From positions 992,001 to 1,056,000 of the forward strand of contig JABBOT010000029.1 of assembly GCA_016165875.1 (NCBI GenBank): a stretch of 64,000 nucleotides of DNA. Reading direction: 5' to 3'. Source of the DNA: Acanthopleura granulata. Taxonomy: Eukaryota; Mollusca; Polyplacophora; Chitonida; Chitonidae. This document shows positions 25,801 through 40,800 of the stretch, piece after piece (position 1 is the stretch's first letter; each line of letters opens with the position of its first letter). The position numbers were made by a program, and so were the translations under genes. The notes below the pieces were generated by a model, which did not search any database, had not been told where the DNA came from, and saw only the letters and a program-made list of their open reading frames with translations.

Positions 25801-28800
25801 ACATATAGCTTAACATCCATGTAGTTGTCTCCCATGAACACATGAAAATAACCTACTGAATCACATGTTACACATGTACATGAAATCAAGAGCAGACCAA
25901 AGAGCCAAACATGTGCATCCAAGTACTTAGAGCAGAGACAAGTCAATGACCTGTACAATACAAAATGCTGCTAAACGACAGGGTGCACAATGCAGCTAAA
26001 CGAAAGGGTAAAAATGCTGCTAAACAAAGGGATGCAATGAGATACACAAGTGGACAAAATGTCCTCAAAACCCTAGCACTCAAAATATGTCATTCCCTAC
26101 ATTTTTATGCTTGTTTTTCTGAAATGAGATAATTTACCATAAATTGGCATGAAATAATAAAAAGTTCAATGACATTATTTGTACAAGTGTATAGCCACTT
26201 CCTATTCATTTGAAATGAATCAAGGCTATTCCCCAAAATATTTCAATTTTATCCGTATAGCTGAGTAAACCATGGGGAACATAAAATGTCAGTTCAGACA
26301 GGGCACTGTTTTGTGTAATGCCCCACTGTTTCTGTCCAGTAGTGCTTGTAAGGCAAAGGTACAGTTCACAAGCACTGTAACATAACAGTAGAGAATGATG
26401 TGTTTCTATAGGTCTGAGATGTGACTCATCAACACAGGGATACATACCCCAGTGTGAGATGTGAGCAAACATCTACACTGTTTCCACAGGATATGCAGTA
26501 GATTTACATATACATGCACATGTATGCTTACCTCTCAAGTCTTGTTGCTTTATTCATATACAGCCAATATTATCAGTTCATCCACCACAGTGACTTCTTT
26601 ACAGAGTGAAAATTGTGGAAGGTTCTAATATCTAGTTTGCATCAGCAGGTGCTGATATGTAAATCAGGAAGTCAGTACATTGGGAACATGTCTCATCAGA
26701 ACTAAGGTATATGTAATGAAGAAACAGCTGATCAGACAAAAGAAGGCAAAGCAATCCTCCACCAATCAGAGACAAAAGAGATTACAAAAAAAAGCTTCTA
26801 CTAAAAATATGAATACTTTACCCCCATCCTGACCATCTTCCTCCACATTTCCATCATTCCTTGGAAGGAATTGCTGAAACAAATTTGAACGAATTTGCCA
26901 CATTACTGAACCCTAAATAATGCCTTTTCATGGAATGCAGATGGAATGCTGATCTCAGTTCCCAATTACTACAACTTTATTTATCTACTGTTTCCTCTCA
27001 CCACAATGCTGGCCACTGTCATATAAGTGAAGTATTCTTGAATAAAAAATATAAAAATTTATCTATTATTAATTTATTATTATTTTAATTTATTATAATT
27101 TAATTTATTTACTGCTTTCCATGAACGATGGAAGCAGGGGAAAACAGACGATTCCATGACCAAGTCTGGGACTGACACAGCGACAATTAGCAGCTCTGAC
27201 AAGCAGTTAAGACTTGCTTGGACTTGCTATACAGGTATGCAACAGTGGCTTCCAGTTTTGAAAACTAGCCTTCGAATACTGACCCGGAACGCTTGTTTGG
27301 GTTGACGGCTGGTATACAAATGGTAGTTTGATGCCTAGGTTCATTTGCTTCTCAGGTCCCGAATGCCATTTACTAATACCTGGCATCATTTCGAGACGCA
27401 CACAACCTTTAGTATTAACTGTACTGAGACTAAAATGAGAGGGATATTCACCTGGTATATTCACTCAGTCATCGCACCTACCTTATTCAGTTGAGCGTTT
27501 TGCATAAATTGATCTCGTGCAAAATTTGGCTGGACCAGCTGAGCTTCCTCCTCTTCTTCTTCATCATCCTCCTCTTTATCGAAGCCTCCTCCTCCTCTGC
27601 GCTCACCCACACCTCTGTGCTCACCAGCATCCTTGGGCCCACCACCAAGAACTGGCTCCTGCACCTGGAGGGACAACACAATCACAGTGGTATACTGAGG
27701 ACAAACAAATGCACAGATGACGATTCACACTGTCAACCATAACACAACTGCACACATGCACATGTGTAGATATTAAGGGAACAGGAAAGTATTGCCTTTT
27801 CCATGACAGTTGCAACCAACCTGACTTTTGTCAATATTTACACGTATTTAATACAGTTGTAACAGGTTACAGGTCTTTAAAATTCAACAGGCATGACAGG
27901 ACTGTTGTTGTGAATGCTGTAATCCTGACCATCTTGGGCATTCTTATTTTCCCCATCATGATCTTACCTGTAATCCAACAGGGCTCTGGTGGTGTATGCT
28001 GTTATCGTGGCCATCTTGGGCATTCTTATCTTCCCCATCATGATCTTACCTGTAATCCAACAGGGCTCTGGTTGTGTATGCTGTTATCGTGGCCATCTTG
28101 GGCATTCTTATCTTCCCCATCATGATCTTACCTGTAATCCAACAGGGCCCTGGTGGTGTATGCTGTTATCGTGGCCATCTTGGGCATTCTTATCTTCCCC
28201 ATCATGATCTTACCTGTAATCCAACAGGGCCCTGGTGGTCTATGCTGTTATCGTGGCCATCTTGGGCATTCTTATCTTCCCCATCATGATCTTACCTGTA
28301 ATCCAACAGGGCCCTGGTTGTGTATGCTGTTATCGTGGCCATCTTGGGCATTCTTATCTTCCCCATCATGATCTTACCTGTAATTCAACGGGGCTCTGGT
28401 GGTGTATGCTGTTATCATGGCCATTTTGGGCATTTTTATCTTCCTCCACATGATCTTACCTGCAATCCAACAGGGCCCTGGTTGTGTATGCTGTTACTAT
28501 AGCCATCTTGGACATTCTTATTTTCCCCATCATGATCTTACCTGTAATCCAACAGGGCCCTGGTTGTGTATGCTGTTATCGTGGCCATCTTGGGCATTCT
28601 TATCTTCCTCCACATGAACAGCATGCAAATCTTTTTCCAGTGGGTTCGGGTGGTTCAGGCCACCATTGTCAAACTTTTGAAACTAAATTGAAAACAAGAA
28701 AATTTTTGTCTCATGTTAATGTAATTTGGAAACCTTACTTATGGAGCAAGCTGATTTAAGTGATCACAAAACAAATCTGCAAACGAAATTTTATAAAAGT

Positions 28801-31800
28801 TGGACACCATTTAAAGCAGTTGTTGCACAGAAACCATCAAGGAAATTGTTAAACATGTTAAGCTTAATACGCACTGAATGGGCTGCCTTTTGAACTTTGT
28901 CTTATACATGCATTACACAAAATAAACTAGTGCAGAAAATTTTATCAAATTCAGACAATATCTGGTGCAATTATAGCATCGAAGCCCAGGTATCACAGAC
29001 AGATATACAGAACTAAATTAATATCCCTCACTTTTACTGAAGTACACTACAGTAAGAAGTACATACTTTATGCCATGTCTCTACTGTACAATAAATACAC
29101 CACCTTTATATCTTCAGCAAGCCTCCAGCATTCAACTGACAATTCACCTGCATATATCTACCGATGGTACTATGAGTTTTAAAGACAAAATTATGTAAAT
29201 ATCTCAAATAGAAGTGCTTATTTCCAACGAAAGGAAATAATGTACAACCCACCACATGATCAATTTGTTTCCAAACTATACAATATTCTGTAACTTTTAT
29301 AATTCAAAAGTATTTGAAAAAAATATTTTTTATTAAAGCCTGACTGGTAACTCTGTGTTGACCACATGCAGCAATATGTCCTTCACATTAACTGAATGCT
29401 AGAAACCTGCAAACTCTCTTTCAACGTAGCTGAATGCTAGAAACCAATAAACTCTCCTTCACAGTAAATGAATGCTAGAAACTTGCAAACTCTCCTTCAA
29501 TACAGTGGAATGCTAGAAATCTACCAACTCTCCTTCACCATAGCTGAATGCTAGAGACCTGTAAATTTTCCTTCAATGTAACTGAATACTAGACACCTGC
29601 AAACTCTCCTTCACTGTAGCTGAATGCTAGAAACCTGTAACCTTCCCTTCAATGTACATGTAGAAGAATGCAAAAAACTGCAAACTCTCTTTCACTGTAG
29701 CTGAATGCTAGAAACATGTAAACTCTTCTTTGCTGTACCTGATTGCTAAATAAATGCAAAATCTCCTTCACTGCAGTGAAATGCTAGAAACCTGCAAACT
29801 CTCCTTCACTGTAGCAGTGGCTATAAACCTACTAACTCTACAGTCTATGCATCCCAAATATTTATTCATTTGACTGGTGCTTTTTGCCATACCCAAGAAT
29901 ATTTCATTTCATTTATGGTGGGAGGAAAACCGACAGGACCCAGGGGAAACCCACAACCATCTGCAGGCAGACATTCCCACATACAGCTGCAGAGAAGGAG
30001 GATTTGAACTCCAGGGTCATTGCACTGTATTAGTGTGCTAACCACCTCTTCCACGAATGCCCCTCTATCACAATTAAGATGAACACAATAGCTCCTTCCC
30101 AACTGCACTTTTAACTACTGGTTGAAATGCCCTAAATGTACTTAAGTAATAAGTCATGGTATGGTGAGAAACTCTCTGAGTGTTCTTGTCAAGCACATGG
30201 TGAACAGAACCACACACCCTTGTCTGCCACTGCCAACTTCTGGCTTGCTTTGTACTTTATCCTTATTGTTGTAGTGCAGTATGTTGTATTGTGGGAGAGG
30301 TGTATTATATGTGAATTTTATTTAAATTTATCTCATAAATGTGAAACAGAAAATGGGTATGGTGTGTTAGAACAGAAATTTCTATTCCACCCCACTGTAT
30401 CCCTATATATCTATCTATCTATATATACATATATATATATACATGCTTTGTGGACAAAGTGTTCTTGTATGCAGAAGAGGACTAGACTAGAAGAGGAAAG
30501 TCATTCTGCTTTTAAGTTTTAGCAGTCACAATACCTCAACAACACTGAGTCACCACTGAAGATACAGTACTATCACTTCAACTGTTCAGCATGTATTACG
30601 TTAATCAGCTATCTTTAAGTCACTGTCTCAGGTTTTTCTTCTCAGAGATAGAAGAAAATTTTTGGTGGATTTAAATTTCATGCAAGACACCCTAAATGGT
30701 CCTATAAGCACTTTCAACTACTCCTTGTCACTAACTTGCCAGGAGCAACAGAGACCAGGAAATCTTACGGATTCATAGTCTGAGGGTGAGATTCTGTTAG
30801 CTAAGATCTTCAATCTGACCAAAATCATACACACAAATTTCTGTTTTGGAGTCTTCAAGCCTAACCTGGCATTCTGTCCTCATTTGCTACTATCACTGAA
30901 AGAAGCCACTGACCATTTTAGCCAATTGCCACAAGCACAAAGGTAAAATAGGTAAATAAATAAAAGAAAGATCCATACTTTGCTCTTGTGTCTGCATCAA
31001 TAAAACAATCTTTCACGTTAAAAAAAAAACTTCATGAACTTCCATTCCACAGATCCACACATATGGTGATTACAAAAATTATATTATGCTAATTATCATG
31101 CAAATCAAAATAATCTATAAATTGGAAAAGGCCAATTGGCACACATAAGAGTCGTAATAATCATCTGCTGACAGCTGATTAAAACGCAAACTGCCACATG
31201 GTTCGAGCTGAAAAGACCACAACTTCCTGACTTTTATTTCAATGGGTTTAGAGATACAGCCATGGCTAAAACGCCAATAGTTAATCAAACTAAGCCAATC
31301 AATACGCAATTTAATCCAAGTGTAATGCTGAAAACATCAAGCCAATTTCTACACAAACGTTCACGGATTTCTGGGAGTGTATTCAGAGTTACAGTATGCC
31401 TGTCGCAAAGATGAGAGTAGAGGGCAGACAGGCAGACAAACACACAGTGCCATGGCAAAACTGCATAACCATAAGGGCCGAGATGTAGAAAGGGGTGAGC
31501 TAAAACTTAACAATGAACCTACTCTTGGATTAAACATATATTTTTATTTAATTTATATGATACAGTATGTAATTTTAGGCCTGTTTCTATATACAGGAAT
31601 ACACGCAAATTATGTCCAAATCCATGTTTGTTTTTATCGTAACAGGCTTGTGAAATGGCTGTAGTATTTGGGTATGGGTTCTAGTGGGCTTTTCTATAGT
31701 AATCCACGGATTCTTCATCATCATCATCATAATAATCCTCGTCCTCTGAAGCGACCACCGGATCCACCTCACCGCCATTGTTTTCCTCAGCCATGCTGTC

Positions 31801-34800
31801 CTGTACATCACCGTCTTTTACACCACCATCATTTTTCTCTGCAACATCATCTTCTTGATTGCCATTATTCTCCTGTTGGTTGAAACTATCGTCCTGCTGT
31901 TCGACATTATTCTCCTGCTGATTGACATTATCCTGTGCCTGGTTGATATTCTTCTCCTGCTGGGTTACATTATCAACTTGTTGTTCGACATTATTCTCCT
32001 GCTGGTTGACATTATAATCCTGCTGGTTGGCATTACCCTCCTGTAGGTTGACATTATCTTCTTCTTGTTTGACATTCTCCTGTTGGTTAACATTATCATC
32101 CTGTTGGTTGGCATTATTCTCCTGCTGGCTGATATTATCATCCTGTTGTTCACCATTATTCCCCTGCTGGTTGGCATTATCATCATGCTGGTTGGCATTA
32201 TCATGATGCTGGTTGACAATATTCTCCTGCTGGTACGCATAACTCTCCTCCTGATTACCAACTTCATCACCGACAGAATTTTTCATATTTGGGACATTAG
32301 GAGCTGCCACCTGGTTGTCTTGGTTACCATCCTGTTCACCATTATCCCCCTGTGCCTGCTCAACTTGGTCACCATTATTTATCACAGGTTCTGGAATCTG
32401 TGCAGCACCCTGATTCTCCCCTTTGGGATTACTTTCAGCATTTTCTTCTTGTGCCACATTGTTCTCTTGAATTCCTGGTCCTGTTACTGGAATATTAGGC
32501 TGTTTTTCTTCATTTTCCGGTCCATCTGCTGGCGTGTGGCCTGGGTTTTCTTGGTCTGCATTGTCTTCACCTCTGTCTGGTGCTTTGACTTGAAGGTTGT
32601 CATGCTCAGCATTTTCCTCATTTCCAGCAGTTTTTTTGGTGTTATCGTCATGACGGTGATCTTGTTGCTGATTTCCTTGCTGGAATGACAGGTAGCAAAA
32701 CCACGATGAGTTTTAGGTACAGGTGTTTATCAACCAAAACCGTGACACATAACCATTACCATGGTATCCGGTGCAAAGCTTGAGGAGCTGCTAGAGAAAA
32801 GGGGAGTATCTTCTTCATCTACATGAGGAGCACGCTGGAGGTATGGAGAGTGCCCATCAGTTCACCATGGGTCTGGAAAGTGCACATCTGGACATCACCA
32901 CAGAATAGAGAGTGCACGTCAGGAGGTTACCAGGGTATGGAGAGTGCACACCAGGGGCACACTGGGGGTATGGATAGTGCACATCGGGAGATCATCAGGG
33001 TATTTTTGAGTGCACTTCAGGAGATCACCTTGCATGTATGGAGAGTTCACATCAGATCACCAGAGGTATAAAGAATGCATATCAGGAGATCACCAGGGAA
33101 TTGGAGCGTGTTGACCATTTGAGGTCACAACCATGGTACCCAGGGGATGGTTCAGTGTTGACTTCTGATCAGGGTTCCAGACTACACCAGGCCATGAAGT
33201 AAACTCTAACCGCATCAAAAGCTTGTGCCATCACCAAGAATAAGAGAGGGGCTACTGTTTACAATCACAGTGCCAAGTCAAGAGAAAACAGAAAGAAATC
33301 TCACTAAAAAGAAAAACTCACAGCAGAATCCTATAAAATTCACATCTGCATGAGAATAAAGGTTCAATCTCTAAGAAGTTTTCAATTGCAAAAATAGTCA
33401 TATATACCCTACCTTTATATGTGTATATCATCAATAACAGCGATTCCAAAAAAAAATAGTTTCCAGAAATTTATTTGCAGGTATTATCTATAATATTATG
33501 ACTCACAGTCTATCTACATCTGGCATCTACTTGTAATTGTAAGTATAAATGTACAGGGTGTTATATGTATGCTCAGCAAACACAAACTGCACTGGTCCCT
33601 ATCAGCTGAATGAAACATATATCAACCTGTCGTTTGCCACCTTTCTTTTCACGCTTACCTACTGTTGTGATGCTAAGGCAGAAACACAAGTTAGTTCAGT
33701 CTGAAGCTCTACAAGTGGCCTGTTTATTAATTCACTGCATCACCACTATAATTAAACAATTGCAAGACGTCTTTTGTGTAAAAACTTTGGAATGTACTTT
33801 GTCACTTAATTCTCTGTGCAATCAAAGCATTCAGGTACCATCTCAAATAATATGTGAGCAGTAGGCTAAGCACACTGAGACTCACAGGCATGTTTGCTGT
33901 TGCCAAGCAGGACAGACAAACCAATCCACTCAAGCTGGTCTAGTACTTGATGGATATGCATTGTGCTCTTAGTGGATCTAAAGACATCTTATGTGAAACT
34001 AAGCAAAGATCATGCATGGACACATACAATTGTAATGTGATCATAAATATGATTAGCCACAACAACTAATAAAACTTGTGTGACAACATACAAGTGGTTA
34101 CACATAACTTGTCAAAAATACACATCAAGAACCATGAAGAATACAAGTTTAGCTATCATAAAGCTTGTATGGAACCTTAAATACTGATTAAACATGTTTA
34201 GTGAAAAATCAGTTAGAATGACACACATGTGCATGTACAGGCCTATAATTATAGATTATTCATATTCTATATTGTTTAGGTGCATAATGTGGGCTGTCAT
34301 TGTGAACCATCCTAATCTTTGTTTACCAACATGTGTGAAATTTGGGGATGGACTGAGGTGAGCAACTGTTTCCTTAAAACTCTTCAATTTAACAGAAGGT
34401 GGGAGACGACCATCGTATATAAACTAGAACAATTTTCCTTCGAGCAAGTCATGAAAACAAACAACCCTGCAGGAAGGGAGTATCAAGACAAGACTGTGGT
34501 TTTTACTGGGTGTTGGGAAAACTACTGCTTGACTACGAAACTGAAGAAAAGGACAAACAGTTCTGAAAATGTGATTCAACTGAGAAAGAAATCTCCCACA
34601 AAATCAAAATACAACCCAAACCAGTTTCACAATGTTTACAGCCACCATGCAGAAATCCCACAAAGAGCGGAGATGTCTAAACAACCCATAGTAATATCCA
34701 AAGCCTGGGACAATTACACTCACAGCCTTTTCATTTCTTAGCTGTTCCATGTAATACAAGATACACTGTAAAACTTGATGTCTCTCTTTAAGAAAATGAT

Positions 34801-37800
34801 TTCCCTTTTTTTTTATCATCTGAAATACTTTTTCTTCTATTTTTATTAAATTTTAAGTTGAGATAAATGTGCCATTTCTGTCTGTATTTGCCTTTTTTGT
34901 AAAGAATTTCTAACAACTGTGATATAAGCTTTCTATCCAACAAATGCCTGATTCAAGAAGAATTATTACCCTAAATTACCAGGAAGTGGTTATCCATATA
35001 AAACTTTATGAAGGATTATTTTTTGTTAAATAGGGCATGATATATTTCTAGTTGGAGAAAAAATTGCTTACCAAATGTTTTCTTAAAAGAGTAAAATGAT
35101 AAGATCACAATGCCCCAACAATGTAACACAAGAAGAAAAAAAAAAACAGAATTGTTTTCCCAGCACCTCATAACTACAGCACGTTAACGAGAATGTCACT
35201 GAGGAACCAACAATCTCAGTCTAGATCAAGATTTAAGAGAACCTTGGCTGTCATTAAATCTGAATTCCACTATTAGACGAAACTGCCTAATGTTTTATGC
35301 AAGAGCCTGTCTGCAGAAAGAACAAAATACAATGTAAAATAAAAAGTAATGCTGGAAGTATGGTGTTGTAATCGTCCTAAAGGACAAGTTTCGAAAATCT
35401 TATCACGTATAGAACAGAATACATGCTGGCAAGTTCTAACAGCTGATGGTAAGTGTACATTTGTCACACTGGTGATTCACAGTAGAAATGTGTTGGGGCA
35501 TAAGCCAAGAACATCCAGCTACCTTCAGGTTTGGAGGCTGGACTTGATGTTGTTGTTCATCCTCCTCTTCTCTGTGTATGGGAGCTCCAGCCTTGTCTCC
35601 ACCCCCAGGGGCCTGTTCCCCTCCACCAGGGGCCTGGCCCTCGCCCTCCTCTTTGTCGTGTTCATAGCCGACATTTTTTTTACCTCCTAGGTCTAAAACA
35701 GCAACATAAAGTCACATACCTGTATTTATTTCTTCTATTTGCACTTGACAGAAGTATTTAAGAAATTATGACCTCTAAGATATACCTTCACTTTTTATTG
35801 CCCCTGCAGGAAATCAGACCGCTCATAGAAAACTGACCTTTGGCATGTTGCCACATCTTGATGGAACACACTCTTCATGTAAGACCACACAAGGGTGCAC
35901 CATCATACACTTTTTGCCAAAGTGGGAGAAGGAGTAATCTGAGAATACAGGTAAGATTGAATCCTGGCAATGTGTGACAGCAACTGAACGTGGTGAAAGG
36001 CAAGCAACTTAACCACTGGGCCAAGGGCAGTTTCCCTCTGCACCTACATATAGGCTGGAAGACAGAAATAGATGCTCTCTTATTCTCGCCATCAAACAGG
36101 CGCAAGATATAATCTGGAGGACTTCGCATGGAAACAAGGGAATATCCAACACTTAATACACTCAAGAGAGTCTCTCCTGAAGATGTGTCCACCCACCTGC
36201 AGGTTTGATCTGGAAAACTTGGCCCTGATCAATGGCATCTGGCACCTCAGGCTTCATGTCTCCTGTGGACAAACAGGAAAAAACTGTCATCAAAACACCA
36301 TGGAGGCCCACAGGCGTTTGTGCCGCTAGTTATTTGTTGAAAAGTAGACAACTACTCCTAATTACCAAAATTTTCACTCATCTTAAAAGTTGCATTACGC
36401 ATGCATGAACACACAGTTATATAGTTGAAAACAATAGTCAATAAAGGAATAGTGTCCAGTTAGTAAACCTGTTAACAAGGAATACATCAGGGTAACGTGA
36501 TGAGTAAGTGGTATATTTACAGTAGGTTTGTACATGTCAACAATGAGATTCAAACCTTTGGCCTGACTTGGCTGCCCATCCACACCACCAACCCCTGGTA
36601 CCGGATTCTGATTGGCTGCAGCGCCCCCTACTGGTTGTCCCTGGTTCATGACAACTGCCCCATTCTGTTGTTGTTGGCCCTGAAAGACTGGTTGGCCACC
36701 TTGAAGATGCTGTTGATTATTCTGTTGGGCTAACTGTGTTGGTAAAAGTAAAGCAAAAGACACTGAAATCAAAACAGTCTTGAAAGACATACAACAGCAA
36801 ACACGCACAAGTAACATAAAAAAAAATAATAATTAGAGATAAATTTATAAATTATTTATGGCATTTATATTAAATAATACAAATGTTCACCTAAATGTGG
36901 AATATTTCTCAACACAAATTTGTTACGAGCACATAGGTACATATACATAGGTGGTACTACATGAAGTTCAAATAAAGATAACAGATGTTACCACATTTCA
37001 GGCCACCTCTGAAGTGAGATACTGCCATGGTATATTTATTTTTTATTTGATTGGTATTTTACGTTGTGAGTATATTTCACTCATGCGTTAGCATGCAGCC
37101 AGCATTACGGTGGGAAGAAATAAAGCCGAGCCCGTGAGATTCCCACTGGTGCATCCCGCATGACTGATAAAATTGTAGTGTAAAGTACTTCATACTCAAG
37201 ATTTTGTCACCTTTCCCATGGCAGTCACTGCTAATGGTGAAGGAAACCATAGTGCCTGTGGTAAACCACCAAACTTTGGCAAGTAATGGACAAACTTTTT
37301 GAGGTGTGACGAGCAAGTTGAACATCATACTGGTGGAAGACAAGTGGTCTTCCAAGAACATACATGTTAGACTGCACAGACACCTGACCCAGACACGTGT
37401 GTGTGGTTATTCGCTGAGAAAATGCAATTTTAAGTTGCCTTAACATTATCTTAGGTACATCAATAGGTCTAGAAATACATATACAATTAGACGTTTATCT
37501 CTATGACCATCCACGTATATGTAAATTGGTCACCACAAAGAGTAGAAAATGATATCATTAGTGTTGGTGATGATTATTCTACATGTAACTGTATGAGGTC
37601 ATTCATATAACCGAAATTTAGGTGCAAGAAACTGGTGCAAGAAACCAGCATGGAATATGCCAAACATGAAGGGTGATTTTGGGCAACTGAAATACAGCAT
37701 GTCACCACAAATTTCTCTAGTGGTCTCACTTAATACCACAATAATGCAACACAATGACTCAGAAGTCTTACCAATGTGGTTTGTGCTGGTTTGCTTTCCT

Positions 37801-40800
37801 GTCGTACATGGGAAGGCCTGCAGATGGTCATGGGTTTCCCACCATAATGCTTGTCATCCTTGTATAAGTGAAATATTCTTAAGTATGTTGTAAAACACAA
37901 ATCAAATAAATAAACATATATATTAAATAGCATCAATTAAAAGTACGGACTCTGAAAGCAAATTTAAAAGTTTTATATGCATATCAGTTGATCACAATAT
38001 ATATGCATGAAAACTGTGTTATCCTTACAGAGCTAGAAGTGACATGCAACCTACAAGCAGATATTGTACACACGTATACAAAGTCCCTGAAACCATCAGA
38101 CTTAAAAGTAGTACAAGGCAAGCATTGGTTTATTCATCATTCCAGTAAAAGACCAGGCATACTGGCATATGAGAGTACTACAGTAAACTACAAGGGCTGC
38201 AGTTCCATTTTAATTTTCACTCATATGACATTAACATACCAGATAATATGCATACTCTGAAGTTAATTGTTTGGATCGATCAAATTACTCCTGCTGCCTG
38301 ACACTGGACATTTTGATACACCCTTATACTGTATTAATATTTGTCAAACATGAGAATTTTGAGAGAAGTCTGTGAGATATGTTTTGGTATCAGACAAGCT
38401 ACAATTACAGTGCTGTAAAGCTAACAGTTCTAGTCTGAGCACTGCAATGCGTAATACATACTTGTATACACAGGGCTATATGTATATTACACCAACCCTA
38501 ACATTAACATACCAGATAATATGCATACTCTGAAGTTAATTGTTTGGATCGATCAAATTACTCTTGCTGCCTGACACTGGACATTTTGATATACCCTTAT
38601 ATTGTATTAATATTTGTCAAACATGAGAATTTTGAGAGAAGTCTGTGAGATATGTTTCGGTATCAGACAAGCTACAATTACAGTGCTGTAAAGCTAACAG
38701 TTCTAGTCTGAGCACTGCAATGCGTAATACATACTTGTATACACAGGGCTATATGTATATTACACATATCAGCTCCCTACGACCCAAGTCTCTTGTTAAG
38801 GGTATGCTGATAAAACAATTAGTGTGTTTAAGGTAAGAGTGGAAGACCATATAGTAGAAATTCAGATTTAGACGTGTTCATTAAATAGGCAGAAAGTGGA
38901 TTAGCTAAAGCAGGTGATGTAAGTTGTGAAGAAAATCAAGCACCTGGGCTTTTTGCACAAGTTGCTGATTGGCCTGCTGAAGACGGTTGATCAACTGTTG
39001 ATGCTTGACTTCACTGGCCTAGGAATGCAAAATGAACTAGAGTACAGCCTTGAGAAAAGGAAAGTCAATGGATCACGCCAAGGGTCAAATAAACATAGGG
39101 CAAGCATACAGTAACTCAAACAAATAAGCATGCCCAGAACATAAAGATTTTAGGCCTAAATGTATACATGTTTATTTATTTCAAATTTGCTTAATGACAT
39201 ACCCAAGAATTTTTTACTCAAATGATGCTCCGTGGATGATTTTATGGGTGGAGGTAACCGGAAACCTTGTTGTAAACCAGTGACCTTTGGCTGTCGAACT
39301 TTCCAACAAGTGATATAGATATGCACACCATATTGGTGGACATCATGTGGCCTTCCGTGAACATTAGACAGCACAAATGGTCATGTGAGCAATGTTGGCT
39401 GCAGGGTTTACAACTTCTCGGTCCAAGGCAATGTGTGGATGTTGACAGTTTCTAAAGAGCTAAATACTTGAACTAACATTAAAACTGTATTTCTAATTTA
39501 TTGATGACAACAGTGACACTGGGTAGGCTGGTGAAGAGATGGACACAAACTGTTCCAGGTTAGCGATGCAATTCAGGTTCTGCCTACATGTATCTAAATC
39601 AAATCACAAACAAGGAAACATGTTTATCTGATTTTTAAATTTGACACATACATCACATAAACAGACACTTTACACCTGACATTCATGTCCACACATCCAT
39701 CACATACATGCAGACATTTAACATTCATGTACACACATCCATCACATACATGCAGACATTTAACATTCATGTCCACACATCCATCACATACATGCAGACA
39801 TTTAACATTCATGTCCACACATCCATCACATACATGCAGACATTTAACATTCATGTCCACACATCCATCACTAACAAGCAGACATTTGATATTTATATCC
39901 ACACATCCATCACTTACAAGCAGAAATTTTACATTTGACCTTCGAGTACATGTATTATTACACTGCTTAAGACATGTACACTCAGGTATGATTCATCACT
40001 CTGGCAGTTTCAACAGTTCATAACAGAAGGCAGACACACACAATAATACAAAGGCAAAACTATCAAAGTAAAGCAAAAACCTGGAGTTTGTTGTTAATAA
40101 CTTGGAGGTTAGTGACTGTGAGATTGGAGGCTTGTGACTCAGCCTGTGGGAGGAGAGTGAAAGTAGGACGTCAGAAAGGGAAAGTGAAAGTAACAACATA
40201 ATACAATATTGTAAAAAGCTGGTCAAAAAGTGAAAATAAAGGTAATTAAAATAAAATATAAACAAAATTGCCAATTGAAGAGCATAAATTCTGTCACATA
40301 TGTAGATGTTGTGTATTTAAATAAGGCCATTATTAAAAATATGTTAACCAAACAGACTCTACCAAAATGTATCTAATCTAAAAATTTTATTGGACTTCTG
40401 ATAGATTTTATAAATATTTTTTCTCAGTGTTAGTTTCTTTCTAATCCCTTGTGGTATATTTTCTGATCAGCCAGATCAAAAAGAAACTAAACTTTTAGCC
40501 AACCTACTTGACTTTTAGTTTTCACATTTAACACCCAACTACATGTAAGAATATTCTAAGGATGGCCTAAGTTAACTGATTAGCCTACATTATATGAATC
40601 ACCCAGGAGTCCAAACCTTAGAAAACATGTGCCTTTCACTTGCCTTTCGAAGAGTTGTTTTAAACTATTTAACATTCAATTTCAAATCAGTAAACACTGA
40701 TACGACTTAAAATGGAATAAGTTAAGACTTCGGGAGTATATATGTATATACCCATTTACTGCAGTATTGTGACGTCATCCAAGAACAAAATCGCTCAAGA

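Larger units (their letters stand above)
22839..26821. other. GOLIM4 intron 15
   Basis: Contains the 72-bp array at 24827-25045, the dispersed repeat at 25510, and three AAATGCTGCTAAACGA-type units at 25962-26035. No further exon seen. Confidence 0.6.

Noticed and set aside
27910..28759. Series of overlapping plus-strand frames that look like a membrane protein (VAILGILIFPIMILPVIQQG)
   Set aside because: They come from an 82-bp tandem repeat, shift frame every unit, and have no initiation or splice context.
32065..32688. 207-codon plus-strand frame of hydrophobic residues (ILLLVDIIILLVG-like)
   Set aside because: It is the antisense of the Asn/Gln heptad exon of GOLIM4; Leu/Ile arises from complementing CAA/AAT codons.
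34319..34741. 140-codon plus-strand frame in GOLIM4 intron 12
   Set aside because: No recognisable domain, signal peptide, splice context or promoter; length is possible by chance in 64 kb. Kept only as a low-probability candidate.
39624..40023. 14-residue repeat proteins on both strands
   Set aside because: A 42-bp period keeps all frames open; both strands being open at once argues against coding.
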